Positions 25,514 through 33,801 of a DNA stretch of 64,000 nt are shown here, piece by piece. Source of the DNA: SLDF01 sp964537925 (GTDB lineage Bacteria > Bacteroidota > Bacteroidia > Chitinophagales > Saprospiraceae); NCBI GenBank assembly GCA_964537925.1, contig CAZICV010000006.1, positions 224,251 through 288,250 of the forward strand, in the 5' to 3' direction. The notes beneath the pieces are model-generated. The model was not told the DNA's origin, did no database searches, and saw only the letters and a list, made by a program, of their open reading frames with translations. How positions within the stretch are numbered: position 1 is the stretch's first letter; each line of letters begins with the position of its first letter. Made by a program: the position numbers and the translations under genes.

Positions 25514-25845
25514 TATCCTTTCTTTTTAAAGAGTCCACCAATCCATCCGCCGATCTTTTTCAACACCGGCACAGGGGCTTTTATGGCTTTTTTCGCCGTC
25601 ACCCTGAAGTAACCGGCAAGACCGGTAAGGATCAAGGACAGCAGGTCAGCCGTATCGCCAGTCTCCGTAGTGGCTTGCCCGGAAATAGCACTTGATCCGT
25701 GCTCTGCTACTTGGTCAAGCAGCTCCGGGTCAACGTCAGCCGGCACCCATCCGGTCAGCTTTGCAAGCTGGATGAGGAATGCAAGAGTCAAAGACCAAAG
25801 GGCCTTTGACTTATACCAGGGTTTTGCGTCCGTCGTCTGTGTCAT
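25513..25845 (-). CDS. Holin-like membrane protein
   Basis: This 110-residue protein has an N-terminal hydrophilic stretch, a membrane segment (LWSLTLAFLIQLAKLTGWV, about 15-34), a second moderately hydrophobic segment (LLSLILTGLAGYF, about 70-84) and a lysine-rich tail ending FKKKG. The KSKALWSL start and overall layout are those of many phage holins, which open the inner membrane for the endolysin. The start is inside the end of a second small membrane protein gene (35-nt overlap). Confidence 0.55.
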   Translation of the reverse strand: MTQTTDAKPWYKSKALWSLTLAFLIQLAKLTGWVPADVDPELLDQVAEHGSSAISGQATTETGDTADLLSLILTGLAGYFRVTAKKAIKAPVPVLKKIGGWIGGLFKKKG

Positions 25846-26044
25846 TGTATTTCTTTAGCTTTTTGGCATTAAGTTTTGCTGTTTGGTGTTGATTATACAG
25901 CGCGTAGGCTGTGCACGCAACACCGAGAATCCAGGGCACCCAGTAAGCCGCCGCATTGATCAGGGTGGACAGGTTGGCCAGGAACACCCCCGCGTATCCG
26001 ATCAGCAGGTCGCCGACCGTACGCGTTCTCTCGCCGCCGGTCAT
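25811..26044 (-). CDS. Small membrane protein, possible second holin or antiholin
   Basis: The 77-residue product (MTGGERTRTVGDLLIGYAGV) has one long hydrophobic region (about 12-50, with VPWILGVACTAYALYN at its end) followed by a charged tail. It starts 1 nt after the stop of the upstream gene and overlaps the holin-like gene by 35 nt in another frame, an arrangement seen in holin/antiholin pairs. The longer frame to 26173 is rejected because it runs through the upstream gene. Confidence 0.5.
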   Translation of the reverse strand: MTGGERTRTVGDLLIGYAGVFLANLSTLINAAAYWVPWILGVACTAYALYNQHQTAKLNAKKLKKYNDTDDGRKTLV

Positions 26045-26045
26045 A

Positions 26046-26687
26046 TTATCCTTCACCCCCTTCACCCTCACCTTCTCCGCCGCCTTCCTCAGTCTCTGTC
26101 TCAGACATGGGGTTGACGATAGAGGGCGGATCGCACTTAGCGGTCCAGCGCACCAGGAACTGCATAGTCGCAATAGCGCCCGCGCCCCTCTCCTTCGGAA
26201 ACCCGATGTCTATTGTTGCTGCGATACCGTTCTCACCACCGTAGAGCATCCCCCCGATCGTTGCAAACCAGAACCGGACAGAGAGACCGCACTGTGCCGC
26301 CCGTCCCCACTCGTAGTTCACACGGCTCATGTGCTGCGCGTCGAAGTTCAAAGTGTAGTTGCGTCCTACGACCTTGATCAGCTTCTTAAATATGGTTTGC
26401 TCCTGCTTCTCAGGAAGCGGCATGTCCCCGATACCGGAGAAATGCTTGATGCCGCTGGTGGATGCATTGTCAATGGCTGTAGCCCATGCAGCCGGATCGG
26501 TCCAGTCTGCAGGCTTGAACAGTGCCTCCCCCGGGTTGGCCGGGTCTTCCAGTGAGATATAGAGGTCGCATATTTCCGACTCCTCCAAAACCACCGCATT
26601 GACGCACTCCGGATTTTCCGCTACCGGCAACGTCTCGACTTCACAGTCCGTCGCGCAAGTAGGGCAGGCATATTGCAATACAGCCAT
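26046..26687 (-). CDS. Phage structural protein, first gene of the capsid-lysis operon
   Basis: The 213-residue protein starts MAVLQYACPTCATDCEV, with clustered cysteines, contains a beta-rich body (VVGRNYTLNFDAQHMSRVNY) and ends with a Glu/Gly run (about 200-213). It could be a tail-tube or decoration protein: it is the first gene after a late promoter and has the strong leader GAAAACTACAAG just before ATG, which suggests high expression. No family is recognised. Confidence 0.6.
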   Translation of the reverse strand: MAVLQYACPTCATDCEVETLPVAENPECVNAVVLEESEICDLYISLEDPANPGEALFKPADWTDPAAWATAIDNASTSGIKHFSGIGDMPLPEKQEQTIFKKLIKVVGRNYTLNFDAQHMSRVNYEWGRAAQCGLSVRFWFATIGGMLYGGENGIAATIDIGFPKERGAGAIATMQFLVRWTAKCDPPSIVNPMSETETEEGGGEGEGEGGEG

Positions 26688-26710
26688 CTTTCTTGTAGTT
26701 TTCTTATGGC

Positions 26711-26758
26711 CAAAAGTAGAGGGGTGGGCAAGCGGGAACAAGGACACTTTGTCCCAAA
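26711..26758 (-). promoter_or_regulatory. Late phage promoter, type 1, copy A
   Basis: On the minus strand the -7 box TACTTTTG (26711-26718) is preceded 20 nt upstream by TTG (26739-26741) inside the element GGGACAAAGTGTCCTTGTT, which carries the dyad GGACA/TGTCC. The same 23-bp element occurs with one change at 35564-35586. It drives the capsid-lysis operon starting at 26687. Confidence 0.7.
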
Positions 26759-26784
26759 ACAAAGGGCCCCGAAGGGCCCCTTGT
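26754..26784 (-). terminator. Terminator after the 26.8 kb gene
   Basis: The stem formed by ACAAGGGGCCC and GGGCCCTTTGT on the minus strand (one G-U) ends in TTTGTTTTG. It stops the 35.5-26.8 kb operon and overlaps the start of the next promoter. Confidence 0.7.
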
Positions 26785-26786
26785 GA

Positions 26787-27386
26787 TTATCTGTATGCTT
26801 CTATCCTTATATAGGCGTTCAGTAGCCCGTCCTGCGCGTCCCCAGCATTGAAGGATCGTATTCGCACCGCGTTGTTGCTGTCCCGGACGAAGTCAAAGGT
26901 ATTCTCCAAAATGACATTGTTGTTGTTTAAGATTAAGGCCGTCTTTGTGGTCGGAAAAGCTCCGGCCAACGTGCCATTGTAAACACCGGTCGTGCCTCGG
27001 GTCCATACTATGGGGTCGGGAAAGTCGTCGTATATGACCGTCACAGTAGGGGCAGATGTAGAGGTTTGCGTTATTTGCGCTACATATGTATAGTGCCACA
27101 ATCGCACGGAGTCGTTCGCAATCTGGATGCCCTCTCCCGCTACAAGCGCACTCCCGCCCTCGATCTGGATTGTGTCCCCGGTGGCCGTGATCAGCTCGCC
27201 ATCCACGTAGCGTACCGCAGTGCTGTCTGCAGGTACATATATCCAGCGCCCTTTCGTGTCAACCGAGATCGTAGCCCCTAGTACCGCCTTACCGTAGATG
27301 TATTTCGGCAGCTTCGCCTCCTGTGTGTAGCCGGTCAGGGTAAAGGCGAAAAGCGCCAGAAAGCATAAAATAATCCTGTTTCTCAT
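26787..27386 (-). CDS. Exported phage protein, unknown
   Basis: The 199-residue protein has a clear signal peptide (MRNRIILCFLALFAFTLTGY, then TQEAK), which is unusual among virion genes. The mature part is beta-rich (VRYVDGELITATGDTIQIEG) and Thr/Asn-rich. It is the last gene of its operon, followed by a terminator. It may be a surface or periplasmic protein of the lysogen or lytic cell, or a tail-tip protein sent to the envelope; the sequence does not decide. Confidence 0.55.
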   Translation of the reverse strand: MRNRIILCFLALFAFTLTGYTQEAKLPKYIYGKAVLGATISVDTKGRWIYVPADSTAVRYVDGELITATGDTIQIEGGSALVAGEGIQIANDSVRLWHYTYVAQITQTSTSAPTVTVIYDDFPDPIVWTRGTTGVYNGTLAGAFPTTKTALILNNNNVILENTFDFVRDSNNAVRIRSFNAGDAQDGLLNAYIRIEAYR

Positions 27387-27401
27387 GATATAGAATTTTG
27401 A

Positions 27402-30400
27402 TTATGAAATAGTTATGGTATTACTTATATAGGTGCAACCGCCGCACACCACGACCGACCGGTACTGCCCGGCCTGGCAGGTAAAAAAGGTCGTTCCGCC
27501 GGTCTGCACTGTAGACCATGCGCCGGACGGACCGGTGCGATACTGCCAGGTGATGCTTTGCGAGCCGGAGCAGCCGGTCACGTCCAGGTCAAGCGTTGGG
27601 TAAGCCCAGCCTGCTACACACGAGCTGCGCACAGCGGATGCCCGCGTGAACAGGTCCGGGTCTGCTGCGCGTACCCCGATCACCCCGATCGCGGCAGGCG
27701 TTCCGGCAATAGTGACGGTACGCAAAGACGTGTTGATCGTCACAGTTCCGGATACGCCCAGGGCTGCAAGAACACCCTCTATCTGCGCCTTGAGAGCTGC
27801 GTGATTGGTTGGCCAGTCCACTATCTCGGTCAGGCTTCCCTCTCCGTTGATCGACCCGTCCAGGTTTATCCCGTTCAGCAGGAACCGGTTCAGCCCGCCC
27901 GGGATGGTCCAGGTATAGGTGCATATCTTCTCGCACATGCCTGCCCAAAAGTTGTGCGACAGGCAGGTGACCCTATCCAGTGTCACGCGGGTGCAGGATA
28001 TTTTAATGTAGCCGCCTCCCCGACCGTTGTATGTAACCAGCGCTGAGCCTGCATAACCGCCGCTGGCCAGGAACGCCTCGATCGCGGCGCGCAAAGAGTT
28101 GCGCCCTCCCGTTGTAGTCAGGTCAGCCGATACCGACACTTGCGGACTACCGGCTCCGTTGAAGTAGATACCGTAAGACACAGAGCCGGTATTTACCGGG
28201 AACCATACCTCCCAGTCACAGCCGTTGTAGTCTGCCGTGATCTCAGCTTCTCCCCCGCACGCCGACTCGTAATAACAGGTCACCGACTGCGGGCAGGCGC
28301 CGTTACACCAGGTAGTGACCCGGTAGTAACCTGTGCCCTGCGTCGGCATCTGCGTGCTGCTTGTGCCCAGGTTGATCCATCCCGTGCCGGTAGGCGAGAA
28401 TTGCCACTGGTAAGTCACAGTGCCGCCGCAACCGGATACAACGGCCGTGAACGGGTTGCTGCTCGCACAGTTGAGGGACAGCGTATAGCTGCATCCGCTG
28501 TATATGTGTGTATCCGTAGCGGAGCAGCCACCGCACAGGGTATCGACCCGGTACTCCCCTGCCCCCCATGTTGCCGGGTTGATCGAGACGGAGTTCGCTA
28601 TCGGAGACCCCCAGGAACCACTGCCCGGCGTTGCCCGGTAATACCATGTGTAGAACACAGAACCGATGCAGCCGGAGACGGCCGCGGTCAGTAAAGCCGG
28701 GCTCTCGATGATGGTCACTGTCGCCGCACAGCTCGTTGTGTGCTCAAATGGCTGGACAGCCGTACATCCGTCGGCTGCACATACCACACGGACCCGGTAA
28801 GAGGCATTGATCGAAGGAGTGAACGTGTCTGTGTTATTGGTCGTGGTCTGAGTTCGCTCGTTCTGCCAGCTCGACCCGTTCCACCGTTCCCAGTAATAGG
28901 TCTTGGATCCTGCACACCCCGTCACAGTCGCCGTATAGACACCACCGGAGGGGCCTGAGACGGATACACCAGTCGCGCACTCGATGACGAACGGATGCTG
29001 GTCCTCGGCTGTGCAGCCGTTCGCGCAGGTCACAATCACCCGGTATAGGCCGGACTGCGTGGGCGTGTAAGTGCTGCTGTTGGTGCCGACGTTGTTCCAT
29101 GCAGAGCCGGTCCAGCGCTGCCACTGGTAAGACGGAGAGGAGCAGTTGGACGGCGTTGCAGTCAGCGTAGTGCCGTTGTCGGTGATCACAACTGACGCGG
29201 TGCAGTCAACCTGGTGGGTAAACGTAGCTGAGTGCTCGCAAGAGCCGGACGCGCACACCACGCGGACACGGAACTGCCCGGTCTGCGTTGGTGTATATGT
29301 GTCTGTGTTGTTGGTCGTGGTTTGAGTCCGCACGCTGGTCCATGCAGAGCCCGTCCAGCGCTCCCAGTAATAGGTCTTGGATCCTGCGCAGTTGGCAACC
29401 GTAGCCGTATATACCCCGCTTGCAGGCCCCGACACAGTGACGGTCACCGTGCATGTGCTGGTCTGTATCGTATCGCTTGCCTCGCAAGGCCCACAGGTCA
29501 CGCGTACCTCGTAGAAGCCCTCGCCATACGTGTTGCGGTTGACCGTATTGCCGGTCTCGCCGGATAATAGCGTGCCGTTTCGATACCACTGGTAGGTATA
29601 TCCGAACGAGCAGCCCGTGTCGTTAAAGACTGTGGCCACAACCACCGGCTGGCCACTCTGTGTACCCTTTGTCAGCTGTACGAACAGGAAGTCGCACCCC
29701 ACGATGTCCCACTCCTGCTGTGCCTGGACCGGATCGCAACCATCTTCGAACGTCACAGTTCGGCGCACGTCCAGCGGGTGGTAATATTTCGGGTAGTTCA
29801 GTTTCGTTGTGGTCAACTGACCGCAGGACGGTGAGGTCGTGCCGCCGCTGTAGGCGTATTGGACGACCTGGAAGATGTAGCCAACGCCCGGGATATTCAG
29901 CCTGATCCTGAACTCGGCCAGGCGGTTATAAGTGTTCACGAAGTCCGCAGCATTGAGCGTCTTGGTGAACAGGGTGAAACTCCCGGAATTGGTCTCTACC
30001 GTGCCATTGCCGTACTTCACATAGATGCGGTCCACGAAAGCGGATCCGCACTTGTTGACAGAGGAAAAGCCGAAAGTGATGTTGTTGCCGGATGTGCCGC
30101 AGGAGGTGTTCACGTCCAGGTAGTCGCGAAGGTTGCAGCCGCAGACAGGAGCCAAGTAAGTCAGCCAGGTACCGCTGGTCTGCTTTTTGTATTGAAGTAC
30201 ATCCGTGTCAATCTCGGAGCAGCCCTCGCCGGCGGGTATGATCTCCAGGCAGTCAGTGCCTTGATCAAGCGCCAGGCCAAACGCGAAATTGTTGCAGTCG
30301 CAGTCTTGCTCGAAGGACGTGCCTGCAGAAGCGATCTGGCAGCCCTGGCAGGCGACAAGTACCCGGTATAACCCGTCTGCATCGGGTGAATAGGTGCTGC

Positions 30401-31343
30401 CAGTCGCGCCGGATATGTTGGTCCAAGTCCCGGAGACATTGCTTTGCCATTGCAGTGTTGCAGTGCCGCCGCAGCCCGACACGCCCGCCTCCAGCGTATT
30501 GCCGTCCTGTGTGATCGTGACGGCAAGCGTCGGGTTCTTGTAGACCGTCACTGTAGCCGTGTCGGTACAGCCGACAGGCCCAGGACAGGTGTACCCAAAC
30601 GAGAACTCGCAAGATGCGGCCGAGTTGAGATTGACCGTACCAAGATGTCCGTTCGTGATGCTGACAGAGGCACCGGACAATTGCGCCCATGTGCCGCCAA
30701 TATCGGGCGTGCCGCCCAGGTACTCAAAAAGGTTAATACTGCCAGTCGTACCTGTCACGCTCGTGGTGCCATCCATGCCGGGGTCACACGGGGCAGAGAC
30801 AGTGATCGGTACGGAAGCGATGGATCGGCAGGTCAGGCAGTCTACCGGGTCGAAGTCCTCCGACCCCTCTACATCTACAATGTAGTCAAAGACGTAAGTG
30901 CCGGGGCCCGGGATATCACCTATATCCAGGTAGCTGTCCGAGAAGGATCCACCCGGATCATCCGGCGAGTTGTCAGAAAGGACCCACAGGCCGCCCGCTG
31001 TCTCGCCGTCCAGGTGGTCAAACAGGTTGATCACCGAGTCGTCCTCTGTGCAGTAGCTGCCACCCTCGGGCTCTCCCGCACTGCCTTGCTCCTGTACCCA
31101 CACGATCGATGTGACTGGCTCAACGCAGTCTCCACCTTGCGGGGTGTACTGGAAATGGTAATAGCCGGGGTCCCATCCGGCAACATCAATAGACGGATTG
31201 TCCCCTGTAAGTGTACCGGGGTCGGTACCGCCGGATCCCGGGATCCCGGACGGACTGTCCGAGAATCCCAGGAACTCCCATGTGCCACCCGGAGGGGCAA
31301 ACGGCGCCGTTCGAGACCTTAGTGCTACGACCCTACATGCCAT
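27402..31343 (-). CDS. Giant Cys-rich Ig-like repeat virion protein
   Basis: The 1313-residue protein is built of about eight repeats of 75-80 residues from about residue 270 to the end. Each has a Cys-x-G step, a WxxW-like strand (TYYWERWTGSAW) and a closing YRVxVxC strand with further cysteines, in the manner of Ig/PKD beta-sandwiches. The N-terminal 250 residues share the phrase PGTLTGDNPSIDVAGWDPGY with the neighbouring 31.4-32.0 kb protein. It has no signal peptide. It lies downstream of a hub-like gene and is probably a tail fibre, receptor-binding or decoration protein. The DNA of two repeats (about 28.80-28.95 and 29.28-29.43 kb) is nearly identical. Confidence 0.7.
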   Translation of the reverse strand: MACRVVALRSRTAPFAPPGGTWEFLGFSDSPSGIPGSGGTDPGTLTGDNPSIDVAGWDPGYYHFQYTPQGGDCVEPVTSIVWVQEQGSAGEPEGGSYCTEDDSVINLFDHLDGETAGGLWVLSDNSPDDPGGSFSDSYLDIGDIPGPGTYVFDYIVDVEGSEDFDPVDCLTCRSIASVPITVSAPCDPGMDGTTSVTGTTGSINLFEYLGGTPDIGGTWAQLSGASVSITNGHLGTVNLNSAASCEFSFGYTCPGPVGCTDTATVTVYKNPTLAVTITQDGNTLEAGVSGCGGTATLQWQSNVSGTWTNISGATGSTYSPDADGLYRVLVACQGCQIASAGTSFEQDCDCNNFAFGLALDQGTDCLEIIPAGEGCSEIDTDVLQYKKQTSGTWLTYLAPVCGCNLRDYLDVNTSCGTSGNNITFGFSSVNKCGSAFVDRIYVKYGNGTVETNSGSFTLFTKTLNAADFVNTYNRLAEFRIRLNIPGVGYIFQVVQYAYSGGTTSPSCGQLTTTKLNYPKYYHPLDVRRTVTFEDGCDPVQAQQEWDIVGCDFLFVQLTKGTQSGQPVVVATVFNDTGCSFGYTYQWYRNGTLLSGETGNTVNRNTYGEGFYEVRVTCGPCEASDTIQTSTCTVTVTVSGPASGVYTATVANCAGSKTYYWERWTGSAWTSVRTQTTTNNTDTYTPTQTGQFRVRVVCASGSCEHSATFTHQVDCTASVVITDNGTTLTATPSNCSSPSYQWQRWTGSAWNNVGTNSSTYTPTQSGLYRVIVTCANGCTAEDQHPFVIECATGVSVSGPSGGVYTATVTGCAGSKTYYWERWNGSSWQNERTQTTTNNTDTFTPSINASYRVRVVCAADGCTAVQPFEHTTSCAATVTIIESPALLTAAVSGCIGSVFYTWYYRATPGSGSWGSPIANSVSINPATWGAGEYRVDTLCGGCSATDTHIYSGCSYTLSLNCASSNPFTAVVSGCGGTVTYQWQFSPTGTGWINLGTSSTQMPTQGTGYYRVTTWCNGACPQSVTCYYESACGGEAEITADYNGCDWEVWFPVNTGSVSYGIYFNGAGSPQVSVSADLTTTGGRNSLRAAIEAFLASGGYAGSALVTYNGRGGGYIKISCTRVTLDRVTCLSHNFWAGMCEKICTYTWTIPGGLNRFLLNGINLDGSINGEGSLTEIVDWPTNHAALKAQIEGVLAALGVSGTVTINTSLRTVTIAGTPAAIGVIGVRAADPDLFTRASAVRSSCVAGWAYPTLDLDVTGCSGSQSITWQYRTGPSGAWSTVQTGGTTFFTCQAGQYRSVVVCGGCTYISNTITIS

Positions 31344-31350
31344 GCGGGGG

Positions 31351-31992
31351 TTAGTTGCAGACGGCTATATTCGTCGGTGTACCTGCAGCAAATGCCGCGT
31401 TGACCGTGATCGTCCAGGTATATTCAGCTCCTTCACAGTCTTCGCAATCGAACGCGAAGCCGGCAATAGCCTTCATTGTCATGCGTCCGGTGATCTTGTA
31501 GACACCCGGTGCAAGCTCGTTGATGTCCCCGCCGATGTTTTCATCCTCAAAGTCGTCAAGCCACCCCTCAGGGAAAGCGTCCGAGTCTTCCGGGATGACA
31601 TAGTCGTACTCGTGCCACGTCGAGTTGTAGCACTCGGACTCTTCAATAAAGCGGGCGAACAGGCTGTTTCCGGTTTGCTGCCCTCCATAGCCTCCCTCAC
31701 AGACCTCTATGTTTTCCGGATGGGTGACACAAGGAGCAGGTGCGACGGGGATGGGAAATTGTACGTCATCAGCGCACGCCCCTTCACCACCTCCATACGT
31801 AAAGAAGTAGAAGCCTGGAATCCATGACGAAAAGTCCAGCTCAGGGTCATCGCCGGTCAGAGCTCCGGGATTGGTGCCGCCCGCACCGGGAGTCCCCGCA
31901 GGGTTGGACGCGTGGTATCCGTCGTAGGCCCACTCACCACCAGGATCAGCGTCGTCAAGGAATTCAGTTCTTAGGTTTTTAGGACAGGCCAT
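31351..31992 (-). CDS. Virion protein related to the N-terminus of the giant protein
   Basis: The 213-residue protein starts MACPKNLRTEFLDDADPGGE and contains PGAGGTNPGALTGDDPELDF followed by SSWIPGFYFFTY, which parallels the first 70 residues of the 1313-residue protein (PGTLTGDNPSIDVAGW then DPGYYHFQY). It seems to be a short paralogue lacking the Ig-like repeats. The leader GAAAACTACAAAAAG directly precedes ATG. It sits 7 nt before the giant gene and is not otherwise recognised. Confidence 0.6.
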   Translation of the reverse strand: MACPKNLRTEFLDDADPGGEWAYDGYHASNPAGTPGAGGTNPGALTGDDPELDFSSWIPGFYFFTYGGGEGACADDVQFPIPVAPAPCVTHPENIEVCEGGYGGQQTGNSLFARFIEESECYNSTWHEYDYVIPEDSDAFPEGWLDDFEDENIGGDINELAPGVYKITGRMTMKAIAGFAFDCEDCEGAEYTWTITVNAAFAAGTPTNIAVCN

Positions 31993-32022
31993 CTTTTTGT
32001 AGTTTTCATATTTATAAAATCC

Positions 32023-33801
32023 TTAGCCACAAACTATTATAGGGTTCGGGCTGCCCGGGTTGAACACCTCAAGGCAGCCGTCGCAGTCGTACGCAATAAA
32101 GGCCGCAGTCGATGTGCAGGCCCCGCAAGTCACCCGCGCCCGGTACAGGCCCGGCGCGGTCGGTGTGATGCTGTCTCCCGTCTCGTCCAGTATCTCGATG
32201 CCGTTCTGATCCTCTCGCTCCCACTGGTATATTGCCTCCTCGCAGTCTGCAGACGCAGTGAACACTCCGCCTTCCTCCGTGATCGTCACTGTGAACTCGT
32301 CACACTCGTCGCAGACCATGTGCAGATAGAAAGCTTCTGACACGCAGTCGCCGCATTGCATGCGCGCGCGGTACAGCCCGGTCTGTGTCATCTCCATCAG
32401 CTGCGTACCGGAGCCGATCAGGGTCCACCCCTGCCCGCTGTTGCGAGACCACTGGATCGTGGCGCTCTCTATGTCGTCGCACCCGGAGTGGTTCAGGATC
32501 GCATACGGACCCTCGACTGTGATCTGAGTAGTCAACTCGCAGACGTTGCACTCGTCGATCAGCACCACGCGCTGTATAGTCAGCACGCAGCCGTCGCAAG
32601 TAATGTCTGTGATGTATAGACCCGATTGCGTAGCCTCGTGCGTCTCCGTCGTGCCGGGTAAAGCCACCGGTCCGTCTCCCCGGTCAAGGGCCCACGTAAA
32701 GGAAGGTGTGCCGCTACAGCCGGACACGGCAATGCTCAGCGTGTTGCCTGCGCGGTTCATAACCGCCGAGAAGTCGCAAGACGTGACTACGATGCTGGTG
32801 ACGTCCTGGTCCTCGCACTCCTCATATGTCGCCGTTACCCTATAGTCGCCGCTTTCATCCGCTACAATGGCCGCTGTCGTGTCATCCAGGGTCACCCATC
32901 CGGTGCCGTCGTTGAACTCCCAGACAAAGCTTGCACCCTCATATCCTTGCGGCATCTCTGCCACAAGCCCGGCCCGGCCGCTGCGCCTGATACGCACGTC
33001 ATAGCCGCCGCAAGGGTCCTGGTAGAGGTACTGATCGTGAAGCTGGCCGCAGCCGGCAGCCGTTACCACTGCCCGGTAAGTGCCGAAACCGGCCAAACTG
33101 ATCGATGTGGCGCCAACTATGAGGGTCTGCCAGGTGCCGGAAGGGGTCGCCCGGTATAACCAAGTGACGGAGTAAGTGCCTGGAGCGCCGGACACGTTCG
33201 CAACCAGGCTGTCATCATTTCGGATGACGTGTATCGCCAGGTCATCACACTCAGGATTGATCGGTCCCTCTCCCCCGTCACTCGGGCACTCAGGGTCGTA
33301 CGGCGCTTCCTCGTAGAGGGGTCTGCAGCACGCCGTATGACCAAAACGGACCGCCGCCACGTCGTCTGAGTAAAATGAGACTGTGACCCGGTAACTTCCG
33401 CGCGTCAGCTCCTCGTGCTCGGCGTTGGCGTTATATATCTCCAGTTGGACAGCTGTGGGGTCCTCAAGCAAGAGGCGTTCGGACGAGTAGATAAGCTCAT
33501 ATATGAACTTAAGCATGTATTCATCCGCGTAGCACTCAAATGCGAACAGGCGGTTGACCGCCCTGCTGACTATTTTCTCGATCCCGTAGCCGTCCTCCAC
33601 GGCCTCCTCTACTACATCGTACGCCACCGGCAGCCACTCCACTTGCATGTAAATAGGGGCCACCTCGTACGTGCCGCAAGGCTCCTCCTGTGACAGTTTG
33701 AAGTCATAAGGACATTCGTCGTTAAACGTCACATACGGCAGATTGCCCGGGATCTCGATCTCGTTATATGGGTAATATGGGTTAGTAGCTGTCGCGCTCA
33801 T
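32023..33801 (-). CDS. Cys-rich Ig-like repeat virion protein
   Basis: The 592-residue protein has an N-terminal domain of about 180 residues (starting MSATATNPYYPYNEIEIPGN) and then five repeats of about 78 residues of the same kind as in the 1313-residue protein, e.g. AVSGCSGTPSFTWALDRGDG and TQTGLYRARMQCGDC. It overlaps the upstream hub-like gene by 4 nt. It is probably a tail appendage; the shared repeat type ties it to the giant protein. Confidence 0.65.
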   Translation of the reverse strand: MSATATNPYYPYNEIEIPGNLPYVTFNDECPYDFKLSQEEPCGTYEVAPIYMQVEWLPVAYDVVEEAVEDGYGIEKIVSRAVNRLFAFECYADEYMLKFIYELIYSSERLLLEDPTAVQLEIYNANAEHEELTRGSYRVTVSFYSDDVAAVRFGHTACCRPLYEEAPYDPECPSDGGEGPINPECDDLAIHVIRNDDSLVANVSGAPGTYSVTWLYRATPSGTWQTLIVGATSISLAGFGTYRAVVTAAGCGQLHDQYLYQDPCGGYDVRIRRSGRAGLVAEMPQGYEGASFVWEFNDGTGWVTLDDTTAAIVADESGDYRVTATYEECEDQDVTSIVVTSCDFSAVMNRAGNTLSIAVSGCSGTPSFTWALDRGDGPVALPGTTETHEATQSGLYITDITCDGCVLTIQRVVLIDECNVCELTTQITVEGPYAILNHSGCDDIESATIQWSRNSGQGWTLIGSGTQLMEMTQTGLYRARMQCGDCVSEAFYLHMVCDECDEFTVTITEEGGVFTASADCEEAIYQWEREDQNGIEILDETGDSITPTAPGLYRARVTCGACTSTAAFIAYDCDGCLEVFNPGSPNPIIVCG

